NCBI RefSeq assembly: GCF_020283565.1
Contig: NC_060060.1
Location: 66,449,257 to 66,513,256 of the forward strand
Source: Trifolium pratense
Taxonomy: Eukaryota > Streptophyta > Magnoliopsida > Fabales > Fabaceae
Direction of reading: 5' to 3'
DNA length: 64,000 nucleotides
How positions within the stretch are numbered: the first letter of the stretch is position 1; each line of letters starts with the position of its first letter. Of the stretch, positions 36,319 through 46,453 are shown piece after piece. Position numbers and translations under genes: made by a program. The notes beneath the pieces were generated by a model. It had not been told where the DNA came from. It saw only the letters and a program-made list of their open reading frames with translations, and did not search any database.

Positions 36319-37179
36319 TTACGGTAAAAACAAAATTTATTATATATTTTCATAATTTTATAATTATATAGAGTCACATAATATAATTAATATTTTATTA
36401 TTATTTAAAAAAATTGGAATATGTGTGTTATATTCATGTGCATTAATTTATTTAATTTATTTATAATATAATGGAATATGTCTTATTTACTAATTTACTA
36501 ATTTCTAATTTACTAATATATTTTTAAAATTAAAAATGGAATCAATATATTTGACTTTTAATGAATTTAATTTCATATTAAAGACAAAATTACTCATTTG
36601 TCCATTTTTTTTTACTATATATATAACATTTGTCTGAACTCTAAAACTCACAATTTTTCAATCTTCATTATCTCTTATTCATCTCTCTCGATAATCACTA
36701 TTTTTTCTATATATCGTCACCTTTTTAAATTTCTTTATTTTTTCTTCTTTGTTCGATATTTCTTATATTTTTAATATATTGTTTGTTTTACCTTTTAGAT
36801 TATTTTCTTTTGGTCATCTTTTTATTTATTAATCCTATTTATTTTTCGTGACAGGGAAATAATTGAGAGGCAAGACGAAATGCATCACATTCTCACAAAA
36901 TGGATTGAATTGAGAGCTCGGAGTCTGTTTTAATAACTGTAGTTTTGTTTTTTTTTAGAAAATCTTGCTTATAGCACTTTATCAATATCAATGATGTCTT
37001 GGATTCAAGTTGGAATATCAATGATGTATTTACTTGATGAATCTATCAACAAATTAATCAAATGATGTATTTTTCCAATAGTATTAAGTTCATCATTATT
37101 GTATATTTTTCTATTGCAATTTTTATTTTATACTTCTTTTTTTTTAAAAAAGGAGATCTTTATTTTTGTGAATCTATTA
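35577..37179. other. Non-coding; probable truncated Helitron start at 35722
   Basis: ATCTATTATTTATATATTTAG at 35721 closely resembles the 5' end of the Helitron at 37180 and may begin an older or enclosing copy with no separate 3' end. The rest is AT-rich with one compound microsatellite. Confidence 0.45.
36228..36316. repeat. Compound (CA)n(TA)n microsatellite
   Basis: About 17 CA units with one interruption, followed by about 25 TA units. Confidence 0.95.
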
Positions 37180-38688
37180 TCTATTATTTATATGTTTAAG
37201 AGTTTTTTTCTCAAGGAAACAAATTTACGTGTCACTTTCTTATGAACTTTAATTTTTATTAATCCAATGTGGCATCCTCTCATTCATCATTCTCTTAGGT
37301 GGCGTCCTCTCATTTCTTTTACCGGTCAAAATCTCACGTGACAATGTCTCAATTCATTTTGCTAATATGTCATTCTTCTATGTTTTTCCTTTAGTCATTA
37401 GTGCTCAATTATAAATATAGAAATTGTTCAATCAGGTTTTATGAACAAATGTCTATATATTAATATTTTGATACAATTGAAATTTTACATATGGAAACTT
37501 TTGATTATTGACCAACTCATTTTTGGAATATATATTGATTAAATTAAATCAATGCTGAAATGTATGGAAATTTCAAAAATTAAGGACCAAAAATCTACTA
37601 TAGTTTCTATATATATACGGGTCAACATGTAAGAGTGAGGGTCATTTAGTGTCTCAGCGCCCCTTCTCTATTTTCTCTTCTCACCTTCACTGAACAAAAA
37701 TACTTATCTTAAAAGGAATATAAAAAAAAAAATAGTAATTTAATTGTTCACAAAAAAAGTTATTCTTAAACTTCATACTTATCAAACAGAGAAAATGGTG
37801 TGATTGTCTGAAATATAAAAGGAATGAAGTAATTGACTTCATAGATTATTTTTCTATTTTATTTTATTATTTTATTAATTTTATTAATAAAAAAAAGTTA
37901 CATAGTGATTTATACCAAACATAATATTACAATAGGGGGTATTGATAAAAAAATAATCTACTTGGAGGTATTAAACAAAAAATAACTTACACGGGGTGAG
38001 ACATACATTTGTAGATTTTATTATATAAAAAATACGATAAATATCAATTGAAAGTAAGGAAAGTAACAATGATTTTATATATAAAAAAAGAAAGAATTAA
38101 AAGTAATAATATCATGTATTACTTTGTTTTTTATTTTCCAAACATCACTGTAAGATAAACAAATAGATAAATTTTTTAAAATTTGCACCATTAACAAATG
38201 AGATATGCATAAAAAAATGATATAATTTTTTTTTGTGGCAAGCAAATGACAAATAATTCTACTGTTCATTACACAAATGTGAAATTTTTTCACACGGGGG
38301 CATGGGCTAAAATACTCCAGAAGAAAACAAATGTCTAAAGGAGAGAGATGACGATTAAGAACTAATATATATTAACCGTTAGATTAGTTTTTGCTTAATG
38401 ACATTTTTTTATGAAAATAAAAGAACAAATATACGAACATGTGGGTTGGGAACGAGGAGTGGAGTATCACTCCCTGTTCTACCATTTCTACTTAAAATCT
38501 CCAAAATTTGGATCATTTATCATATTTAAATAAATTATTACATTAAATATAAAATTAATTTTACAAATAATTAAAAAAAATCACAATATTAAAATTTTAA
38601 TAATCCATATTTTTCATGTGTGAAAAAAAATGATCTATATTTTTCATAGAACATTAACCCGGGCGATAGCACGGGTAAGTTATCCTAG
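37180..38688 (+). mobile_element. Non-autonomous Helitron 3
   Basis: Starts TCTATTATTTATATG after a host A. Ends with the hairpin-forming ACCCGGGCGATAGCACGGGT, then AAGTTATCCTAG, followed by host T. The 3' hairpin matches Helitrons 1 and 2. The 5' end could instead be at 35722. No coding capacity. Confidence 0.65.
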
Positions 38689-39010
38689 TATATTTATATA
38701 ACTAAATTGAAATTTTTTAGGCTTTCTGTTTTTTCAAAATTTTGAGGTGTAAAGCTCTCTCGGTCACTATTTCATAAAAATTGCATCATTTATTTTTTTT
38801 GTTACCATGATTATAAATTTTCACCGTCATTTGAGATAATTAATCTTCATCGAGAAACCTGTGCGATACATAAAGTGAGTTCTCTCCAATCGAATTTTCT
38901 TCATACGCATTAGCCAGGATTCAAACATCTAACCACATGCTTAAAGGACCAAAACTTTCACCAATTGGACCAAATAAAAATTGCATTATTACTTGAAGAA
39001 AATTCCATTA

Positions 39011-39195
39011 TGTGTCGGGTCCATTTTTTTGTGTACCACAACTATTCCAATCCAACCCCTTCTTTTTTGGTCATAATATACAACGCCGTGCCTACTCTTC
39101 TGTGTGTCGGGTCCAACTTTAAAGCTAGTACAAATCAAAGAAGAAATTAATGCTGACCTTTCTAAGAAGATAAAGGAATTTTGAGACCCTATATA
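39011..39195 (+). promoter_or_regulatory. Upstream region of P450 gene 4 with TGTGTCGGG repeats and TATA box
   Basis: TGTGTCGGGTCCA occurs at 39011 and 39103, and a TATATA box at 39190. The same motif is present three times upstream of gene 5. No known factor is assigned. Confidence 0.45.
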
Positions 39196-39269
39196 TGCCA
39201 CACACATGTATTCATATATGGTCAGATTTGAATTCATAAATCATCACCTACAAAGATTTTAATCTAAAC

Positions 39270-40891
39270 ATGGAATACAACTTTATTGTCAACATAATTT
39301 TCCCTTTCCTTTTTCTTATATCTATAAAATTATTATTATTTTCCAATAGAAGACTCAAAAAGCTTCCACCATGCCCACCTTCTTTTCCCATAATTGGCAA
39401 CCTCCATCAACTTAAACAACCAATTCACCTATATTTTCATGAACTCTCCCAAAAATATGGTCCTATTTTCACCCTTAAATTTGGGTCTCAACTTGTAGCA
39501 GTAGTTTCATCGGCGTCTATTGCCGAGGAATGTTTCACCAAAAATGATATTATTTTTGCAAACCGTATACACTCTCTTAAAACCAAGTATCTTGCTTTCG
39601 ATAACACAAGCCTTATTACCTCATCGTATGGAGATCATTGGCGTAATTTACGTCGTATAAGCTCACTAGAAATTCTCTCTACTCACCGTCTCAACTCTTT
39701 TTCAGAAATCCGTAAAGACGAGACCATGAGGTTAGTTCGAGAACTTGCTAAGAACTCTAACAAAGACTTCACAAAAGTTGAGCTTAGATCTTTGTTTGCT
39801 GAGCTAACATTTAACACAATCATGAGAATGGTTTGTGGTAAACGCTTTTATGGTGATGAATCTGATGGAACAAACGCCGATGAGGCAAAGAAATTTCGAG
39901 ATGTCATGAATGAGATTCAAGAGTTTGGGTTGGGATCCTATCTTGGTGATTTTGTGCCTTTATTCAGATTGTTTGATTTTAGTGGTTATAAGAATAAGTT
40001 AAAAAGGGTTGGAGAGAAGATGGATGCACTTTTTCAAGGACTAGTTGATGATCATCGTAAGAACAAAAAGGAAAATAAAAATACCATGATTGATCACTTA
40101 CTTTCCTTACAAGAATCACAACCTGATGATTACAGCGACAAAATTATCAAAGGGCTTATTATGGTTAGTCACTTATTATTACTCTTCCCTCCATGATCTT
40201 TAGTCTTTTAAATGGTCAATTTTTATTTTATTTTTACAAAAAAAATATTATATTGATTGTTTCTTATTTTATTTTGTAGTCATTGATAGTTGCTGGAACA
40301 GAAACTTCCGCTATAACATTAGAGTGGGCGATGGCTAATTTGTTAAACCATCCAGATGTATTGGAAAAGGCAAGGATTGAATTGGACAATCACATTGGAC
40401 AAGAGTGCTTAATTGAAGAAGAAAAAGCTACAAAATTACAATACCTTCAAAATATTATCTCTGAGACGCTGCGATTGCATCCGGCGGCACCAATGTTGAT
40501 ACCACATGTATCATCTGATGGTTGTAACGTGGGAGGCTATGATGTGCCTCAAAACACAATATTGATGGTTAATGCATGGGATATTCATAGGGACCCTAAT
40601 TTGTGGGCTGATCCAACGAGCTTTAAGCCTGAGAGGTTTGAGAATAGTCAGCAAGCAGACATGCATGGCTTTATTCCTTTTGGTATGGGGAGGAGGTCCT
40701 GTCCTGGATCAGGATTATCCCTAAGAACTTTAAGCTTAACTCTGGGCTCGTTGATTCAATGTTTTGAGTGGAAAAGAGTTAACAATGAAGAAGTTAACAT
40801 GACTGAAGGACGCGGAACGGTGATACCAATGGCCATTCCATTGGAGGCCCAATGCAAAGTGCGTCCAATAATCAATAACATTTTCTCTTAG
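39270..40891 (+). CDS. Cytochrome P450, CYP81 family, gene 4
   Basis: Exons 39270-40163 and 40280-40891 (intron of 116 bases, GTTAGT donor, TAG acceptor) encode 501 residues. Motifs: anchor [42 protein letters not shown] (C-helix), I-helix AGTETSAITLEW, ETLRLHP, PERF and haem loop FGMGRRSCPGSGLS. Complete and apparently functional. Differs from gene 5 at about 8 residues and from gene 3 at many. A CYP81 hydroxylase on (iso)flavonoid-type substrates is the family-based guess. The intron is much shorter than those of genes 1-3. Confidence 0.93.
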
Positions 40892-41849
40892 CCCATACAG
40901 AGTTTTGCTCTAGCTTTAAAAGATACCATCACAAGTGGACGGTGGAATCAATCCCATCAAATTAGTCGATCATTGAGCTGGATACCGAATTTTAAAAATA
41001 AAAATAAAATATTCTCTTAGCAATTGTGTGTTTGTCAATGGTTCAAATTATATGAGACTTATGAATAATGAGTGGCAAAGTTTTTCTCTGGTGTCCGAGG
41101 CCATTCAATTGTTTACTATTTTTCATTAGACAAAATATAGTTTCAAAAGCTGAAGAAGTGTTTCTAGAACAGTATAAGATGTTATGTTACTTAGATTTTT
41201 TCTTTATGTATTGTTGACGTTAGTGTGTATGTATGTAACTATGTATAAAGAATCATTTAATTATATTGTAGCCAATGTATTATTTTGAATCTTAATAATT
41301 TAGTCGGGATGGATCAAAAGTATTTTAGGCGTTGAAAATGCACTGACATCACGAAAAATGTTACTAACATTATGAAACTCCTTCATATTATTACAATAAC
41401 ATAGAGTGTTGCATAGTAGTTCCACCACCAAACACCATGACCATCCACAAACAAACACCAAATTAGAGTGTCGATCCTCTTCATTTTCTCTCTTCACAGA
41501 TTTAAGTGCTCTCACTCCTATTCGGCTTCGACGATACAAAGTCCTATTACAAATTAATTAAAAATACCTATTAGCACAAAATTCAAAAATCTAATAACTA
41601 AATTAAGATAGCCACAAAAATAATTAAGATTTCTCTCTATCTCTAAATTAATACTAATTCTAGTCTTTTTACAAAAGATATACGAGTCAACAAAAGTCGA
41701 TAAATATGAATCAAATACATCAACTTATAATGAATCAAATACATCAACTTCTGTTAACTCGTATATCTCTTATAAAGATGATCTGCGAGAGTAATACATC
41801 AACTTCTATTAACTAGTATGTCTTTTATAAAAAGGAGCGGATATATCTC
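40892..41849. other. 3' flank of gene 4 / intergenic to the minus-strand gene
   Basis: Nearly identical to the region after gene 5. A minus-strand open frame at 41300-41539 (and 48484-48738) lacks an ATG and shows no recognisable domain; I do not call it a gene. Confidence 0.5.
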
Positions 41850-42592
41850 TTATACCAGATGTTCATGATCAAGGTTGGGAACCCAATCATTTGTGGCAGG
41901 ATTGCTTTTATAGTCTCTAAATTGGTTTTCACCAACATCAACACCTCTTGCAGGTAACTGAATTTCATATCCATCTTCACCTCCTTCTCTAACCGCTTTT
42001 ATAAACCCACTTCCTGTCTATTTTCATTTCAATACAAAAAATAAAAACATAATTAATTTATTTTTTATCAAATAAATGGCTAGAAATTACATGTGGATAA
42101 GTGTAATGGCCGGGGTTTGAAACCCAATCAGCTGTATTTATAATGCAATGTCTGCCAATTGAGCTAAACTCACGGGACAAACCATAATTATTAATTACAA
42201 CAACAAAAAATGCATAATTATAGAAACAGAGTAAAATCACGAACCGTATGATGTTGTTTATCAATCGACAACAACTTGTTATAATACTGAGTTTCAACAA
42301 ATTCATGTTGTGCATCAACTAATCCATCCTCTGAAGGAAGAATCTGAGAATTTGATTGAAGAGATTGAAGTTTTTGAAGCTCTGGTATGTTATTGTGTGA
42401 AGAGAAATTGAAGTCAACGACGTCGTTTTGTTGTGTTTCAGGTTCACTTCTGTTGGGTTTGATGGGTCGTTTTGGTGTTATAGCATCAAATTGAGCTTTG
42501 ATTTGATTAGTGATTCTGATTTGTTCTTGGATGTCTAAAACGTCGTCGCTTCGACTTGGTTTTGTTGTTGTTGTTGTCAACTGTCCTACCAT
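41850..42592 (-). CDS. Small conserved plant protein of unknown function, copy A
   Basis: Two exons on the minus strand, 42592-42245 and 42017-41850, joined in phase 0 (GT donor at 42244, ATAG acceptor), encode about 171 residues. It starts MVGQLTTTTTKPSRSDD, contains IRITNQIKAQFDAITPKRPIKPNRSEP and ends GGEDGYEIQLPARGVDVGENQF then NPATNDWVPNLDHEHLV. The last segment reads like a conserved plant-specific tail, but I cannot name the family. No signal peptide or membrane segment is visible; the protein is hydrophilic with a low-complexity N-terminus. A short interspersed element occupies most of the intron in the same orientation. Confidence 0.75.
42061..42182 (-). mobile_element. SINE in intron of small gene, copy A
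   Basis: On the minus strand: GTGAGTTTAGCTCAATTGGCA (A box), GGGTTTCAAACCCC (B box) and TCTAGCCATTTATTTGA near the end. CATAATTA occurs at both sides. Same family as the one in gene 3. Also present in copy B, so it predates the duplication. Confidence 0.8.
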
Positions 42593-43086
42593 GATGTTTG
42601 TTTTTTTTGGTTTGTGGTGAAATGGGCTAAAGTGGTGTTTGGAGGATTAGTACTAGGATTTATAGAGAGGGTAGGAAAATGAAAGGGATAGATCAGAGGG
42701 AGAAAGTGACATAAAAATGGTAGTATTAGGTTAGTGGGGTAGGAAAATGAAACAAAACTATGGGTCTTGAAAAACCGTGGATTCTATACCTGGATTTGTT
42801 GGTTTACCATGAATATTGATCTCGGCCATTAATTTTACATTAATTAGATGGTCCAGATTATTTACAAAGTCGAATAATCTTATTCATCAATTTATATCGA
42901 ATGATCTATAGTTGTAACTGGGATAGGGGTTCAGTGAATTCACTAATATACTAACTGCAGTGCAGCAGTCAGCCACATTTAAATCGTAGGGGTTCAGTGA
43001 ATTCACTAATATACTACAACAGAAAATTCATTTTCGAATTTTCTATATACAAGTGGTTATTGTTACGTTGGACTCTAAAACGTATA

Positions 43087-43289
43087 CTCCCTTCGTCCCA
43101 TAATATAAGCAAAAAAAAATATTTTCATACTTATTAAGAAAAATAAAATATGATAGTTTTAAGGATGACTTCTTGTGTTTTTGTTGAAATAAATTTTATG
43201 AGAAGATGTAAAAAGAGTTTTTATTGGTTATTGATTATGGAGAAAAGAAGAGAGAGTAAGTTAAGTTAAGTAATATGGGACGGAGGGAG
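43087..43289. mobile_element. Stowaway MITE, copy A
   Basis: Ends CTCCCTTCGTCCCATAATAT and the inverse ATATGGGACGGAGGGAG, with TA on both sides: the standard Stowaway structure of about 200 bp. Confidence 0.9.
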
Positions 43290-43439
43290 TATATTATTAA
43301 TGAATAAAATGTTATATATTTATTTTTCTAGTATGTTCTAGTCTATGTTTTTGGTTGATGAATTATAAAAAAATAACTACATAAAAGAAAAAAAGTAAGG
43401 TCTAATTCTAATAATAATAATAATAACCAATGGAATATG

Positions 43440-44490
43440 TGTTGGAACAAAATTAATTTAAAAATGTTTGCCCCTAAATCTATTAAGGTTTTGATGATAA
43501 CAAAGTATTAATAAACAATTGGAATGACTAAAAATTTAATTTAAGTGCGCAGGACTTAGACTCAATTAAACTCTGATTGAAGATCAGAAGATAAGGAGTT
43601 CAGAAGTTTGCAAGCGTTCAGAAGATTGTGAGACTCAGAAGTTGTAATCTTCAGACGATAAAGTCTTCAGAACTTCTTAAGGTCTAAGCTTCATCATACT
43701 CTGATGATCTTCTTGAAGTTTGTAAAGATTCTCTTTTGCAAGTCAACTCTTCTACCAATGAAGAAAAAGACCTTTCAAGCCTGATCAGAACAGCTAATCT
43801 CTTTTTGTCTGTCCTCTTTTGAGAACGTGGGTCATCAGTTGTGTTAGCTGAATAAGGAAAGTCTTCTCTGCAATAGTCAAAGTACCTGAAACTCTTACTC
43901 AGTTTAGATACAACCAAACTGCATCAAGACAGGCTGCTTGAAGACAAAAGGTTATCTACTTCAACGGTCATCTTTGCAACGACTCTTTTCTAGTCATATA
44001 TATACTAAAGGAATCAGTTGTAATCATATATCAAGGATTATTATTACGCACGAACAAACTCTGAATTCCTCATACAAAGCTCTGAACCTCTGAACTGTGT
44101 TGTTGCACTTTTAGTTCAAATATTTAGTATTTGTTCTTCTAGGTTCTGATTAAGAGCTGTTGTATTCATTCTATTATTCATTACATTTGTACTTGAGAAG
44201 TCTCTTGCTTGTGTGCTTGAGCATTGTGGTGAAGTCTCTTGCTTGTGTGCTTGAGCAGGTGTAATCTTGTGTGATTATAATGAAATCCCTTGGAAGTGCA
44301 AGGGGACTGGACTACTCTCGTTTTGTGAGAGGAACCAGTATAAAGTGCTTGTGTGATCTCTCTCTATCTCTTAACTTATTTTATTGTGTTATTTATCCGC
44401 TGCTGTTGAAGTTAAGTTAAGAACTTGAAAAAGTTTTAAACTTGACTAAAACACAATTCAACCCCCCCTTCTTGTGTTTTCACACCTTCA
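43440..44490 (+). repeat. LTR of truncated Sirevirus copy
   Basis: TGTTGGAACAAAATT ... CACACCTTCA, about 1,051 bp. It is shorter than the 1,162-bp LTRs of the full element, partly because it has fewer copies of the internal CTTGTGTGCTTGAG repeat. Confidence 0.85.
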
Positions 44491-44560
44491 ATTGGTATCT
44501 AGAGCACTGGTCTGTTACTTTCACTTAACAGTGAGACAGTAAAGATCTTGTGAGAACACT

Positions 44561-44710
44561 ATGTCTGGAGGAGACGATAGTAGCACTAGAACAACCGGTG
44601 AAGCCGGTGATGCCAGTGGTGCTGGTGGTGGTCCTAGAAATGCTTTTGGTTTTGACTACTTGAGTAATGAATCACATGAACATAGTGGCAACAGAAAAGC
44701 CCCTATATTC
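44561..44710 (+). pseudogene. Sirevirus gag, N-terminal 50 codons only
   Basis: Matches the first 50 residues of the gag at 62262 with a few changes, then ends abruptly at the junction with unrelated DNA. Confidence 0.85.
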
Positions 44711-45179
44711 AATTTGGATCTATAATTCACCAAACGGCTACCGAAGTGACCGTAATCGAGTTAGCTTTCCACATAATCAAACCCCACTAAATTTGGAGTT
44801 ACAGAGAGAGATTAATTACCGTTTTAGTGAAGGTCTGTCCAATTACTAATTCTGCAGAAATCTACTTGTGATCTTCAAATTCAACATCGTCTACCGAAAA
44901 TATCGTAACTCCAAATTCGACGAAATTGAAATGCCAACAAGGGTAATTTCGTTAGATTTCCATACCTGTAAATAGTATTAAAAAATGAGCTACAGGGTGA
45001 GAGGAATGACGAAAATACCAGTAGTAGTTTCATACGATAATTAATTTGAACAGACATTCACTAAAACAGTAATTAATCTCTCTCTGTAACTCCAAATTTA
45101 GTGGAGTTTCATTATGTGGAAAACTAACTCGATTGTGGTCGTTTCGGTACTAGTTTGGTGAATTATTGATCCAAATTGA
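44711..45179. repeat. Foldback structure with about 140-bp inverted arms
   Basis: The left arm (about 44711-44850) starts TTTGGATCTATAATTCACC. The right arm (about 45035-45179) reads its reverse complement and ends GGTGAATTATTGATCCAAA. They match over most of their length (for example CTAAATTTGGAGTTACAGAG). The loop of about 180 bases is unrecognised. It could be a foldback element or two oppositely placed copies of one repeat. Confidence 0.8.
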
Positions 45180-45236
45180 GTTATGTGCGAAGCTTTGAAC
45201 TTGAGGCTCAGAAGCAGATTTTGTGCAAAATTTTGG

Positions 45237-45350
45237 TGGGGGGCAAAATCCAACAAATTATAAAATAGGGGGGGTAAAATTCCGCATTTTAAAATAGGGG
45301 GGGTAAAATTCCGCATTTTTTAAAATAGGGGGGTAAAACTGCATTTAAGC
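45237..45350. repeat. G-rich tandem repeat
   Basis: Three units of about 34 bases containing AAAATAGGGGGG, TAAAATTCCGCATTTT. Next to the right arm of the foldback. Confidence 0.8.
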
Positions 45351-45439
45351 CAAATAACTTTTTATACTTTCAATGTATTGAATGCACGAGTTTCAAGATA
45401 AAATTTCCTTATTTATGTGTTTAACTAGTGCATCAGGTG

Positions 45440-45560
45440 CACTATTTAACATTTTCCTTATTTTTTATTTAGTAAAAAATAGTTTCAAAAGCTGAATTAG
45501 ATTTTCTAGTTCTATATAAGATAATATACTTTTTAGTCAAGTACTGTTAATCGTTAAAAT
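45440..45560 (+). other. Relic of a P450 3' flank
   Basis: ATAGTTTCAAAAGCTGAA at 45479 and the sequence around it match the 3' flanks of genes 4 and 5 (41136 and its equivalent). No P450 exon precedes it. Confidence 0.5.
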
Positions 45561-46071
45561 TTCACTTAAGGTAAATGAGTTTTTCTTACATTCTTAAATT
45601 CACCTAATAGTCTACAAATTTTAAGTTTTCAAACGCACATCACAAAATTGTCAAGAACAATATGAGGCCTACATCTAAACCAACTAAGCTAAAGAAAACA
45701 TTAATTAATTTTTCATATTATATAATATATAGAGAGGAGTATACTTATATAATTAAATTGAAATTTGTTTAGGCATTCTTTTTTTTTCAAAATTTTGAGG
45801 TATAAAGCTCTCTCGGTCACTATTTCATAAAATTGCATTTTTTTTTACCATGATATAGTTACAAATTTTCACCGTCGTTAGCGATAACTAATCTCCGTCG
45901 GAAAATCTGTGAGACACATAATGTGAGTTCTCCTCTCAACCAAATTTTCTTCATACGTATTAGTCAGAATTCAAACCCCTAACCACATACTTAAATGGAC
46001 CAAAACTCTTACCAATCGTACTAATTCGTTGGTCATAAAAATTGCATTATTACTTGAAGAATTTTCCATTA

Positions 46072-46375
46072 TGTGTCGGGTCCATTTTTTCCTGTACCAC
46101 ACACCCATTCCAATCCAATGCCTTGCCCATTCTTCTACATTGAAAATACGACAGAGACAAGGAACTGTCTTTTGAGAAAAATGTGTCGGGTGTACAACGC
46201 CGTGCCTGGTAAAATACAAATGGACTAAATGTGTCGGGTCCAACTTGACACCATTCTTATTGACTATGTATGACTAGTAATAAGACGTACTCCATACAAT
46301 GAAAAACCTGAGATATGCCAAACTTGATTAGTTGTATCTTTTATGTCTTCTTAAAAATTTTGAGACCCTATATAT
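46072..46375 (+). promoter_or_regulatory. Upstream region of P450 gene 5 with three TGTGTCGGG repeats and TATA box
   Basis: TGTGTCGGG at 46072, 46182 and 46230; TATATA at 46369. The middle copy lies in extra sequence absent from the gene 4 upstream region. Confidence 0.45.
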
Positions 46376-46453
46376 ACATGTACACATGTATATATTTCAT
46401 ATATGGTCAGATTTGAATTCAATCATCACCTACAAAGATTTTAATCTAAACAC

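Larger units (their letters stand above)
38689..43439. repeat. Tandem duplication, copy A
   Basis: Matches 45745-50758 (copy B) in order: a diverged 0.55-kb upstream region, P450 gene, 3' flank, small minus-strand gene, Stowaway MITE and the final CCAATGGAATATG. From the P450 ATG to the end the copies are nearly identical. The left limit abuts the Helitron 3' end and the right limit abuts a truncated Sirevirus LTR. Confidence 0.9.
43440..44710 (+). mobile_element. Truncated Sirevirus copy (LTR, primer site, start of gag)
   Basis: Plus-strand, same family as the element at 51212-63494. It has a complete LTR, a degenerate primer site, and a gag start at 44561 (MSGGDDSSTRTTGEAGDASG) that ends at KAPIFN. 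There it joins the foldback structure at a TTCAA/TTTGG junction. The LTR begins exactly where homology between copies A and B ends. Confidence 0.85.

Noticed and set aside
41300..41539. Minus-strand frame conserved in both duplication copies (also 48484-48738)
   Set aside because: Begins without an ATG, shows no domain, and its conservation is explained by the recent duplication.
43684..43917. Minus-strand 77-codon frame as an independent gene
   Set aside because: It is the antisense counterpart of the LTR U3 frame discussed under findings, with an indel; not enough to call a gene.
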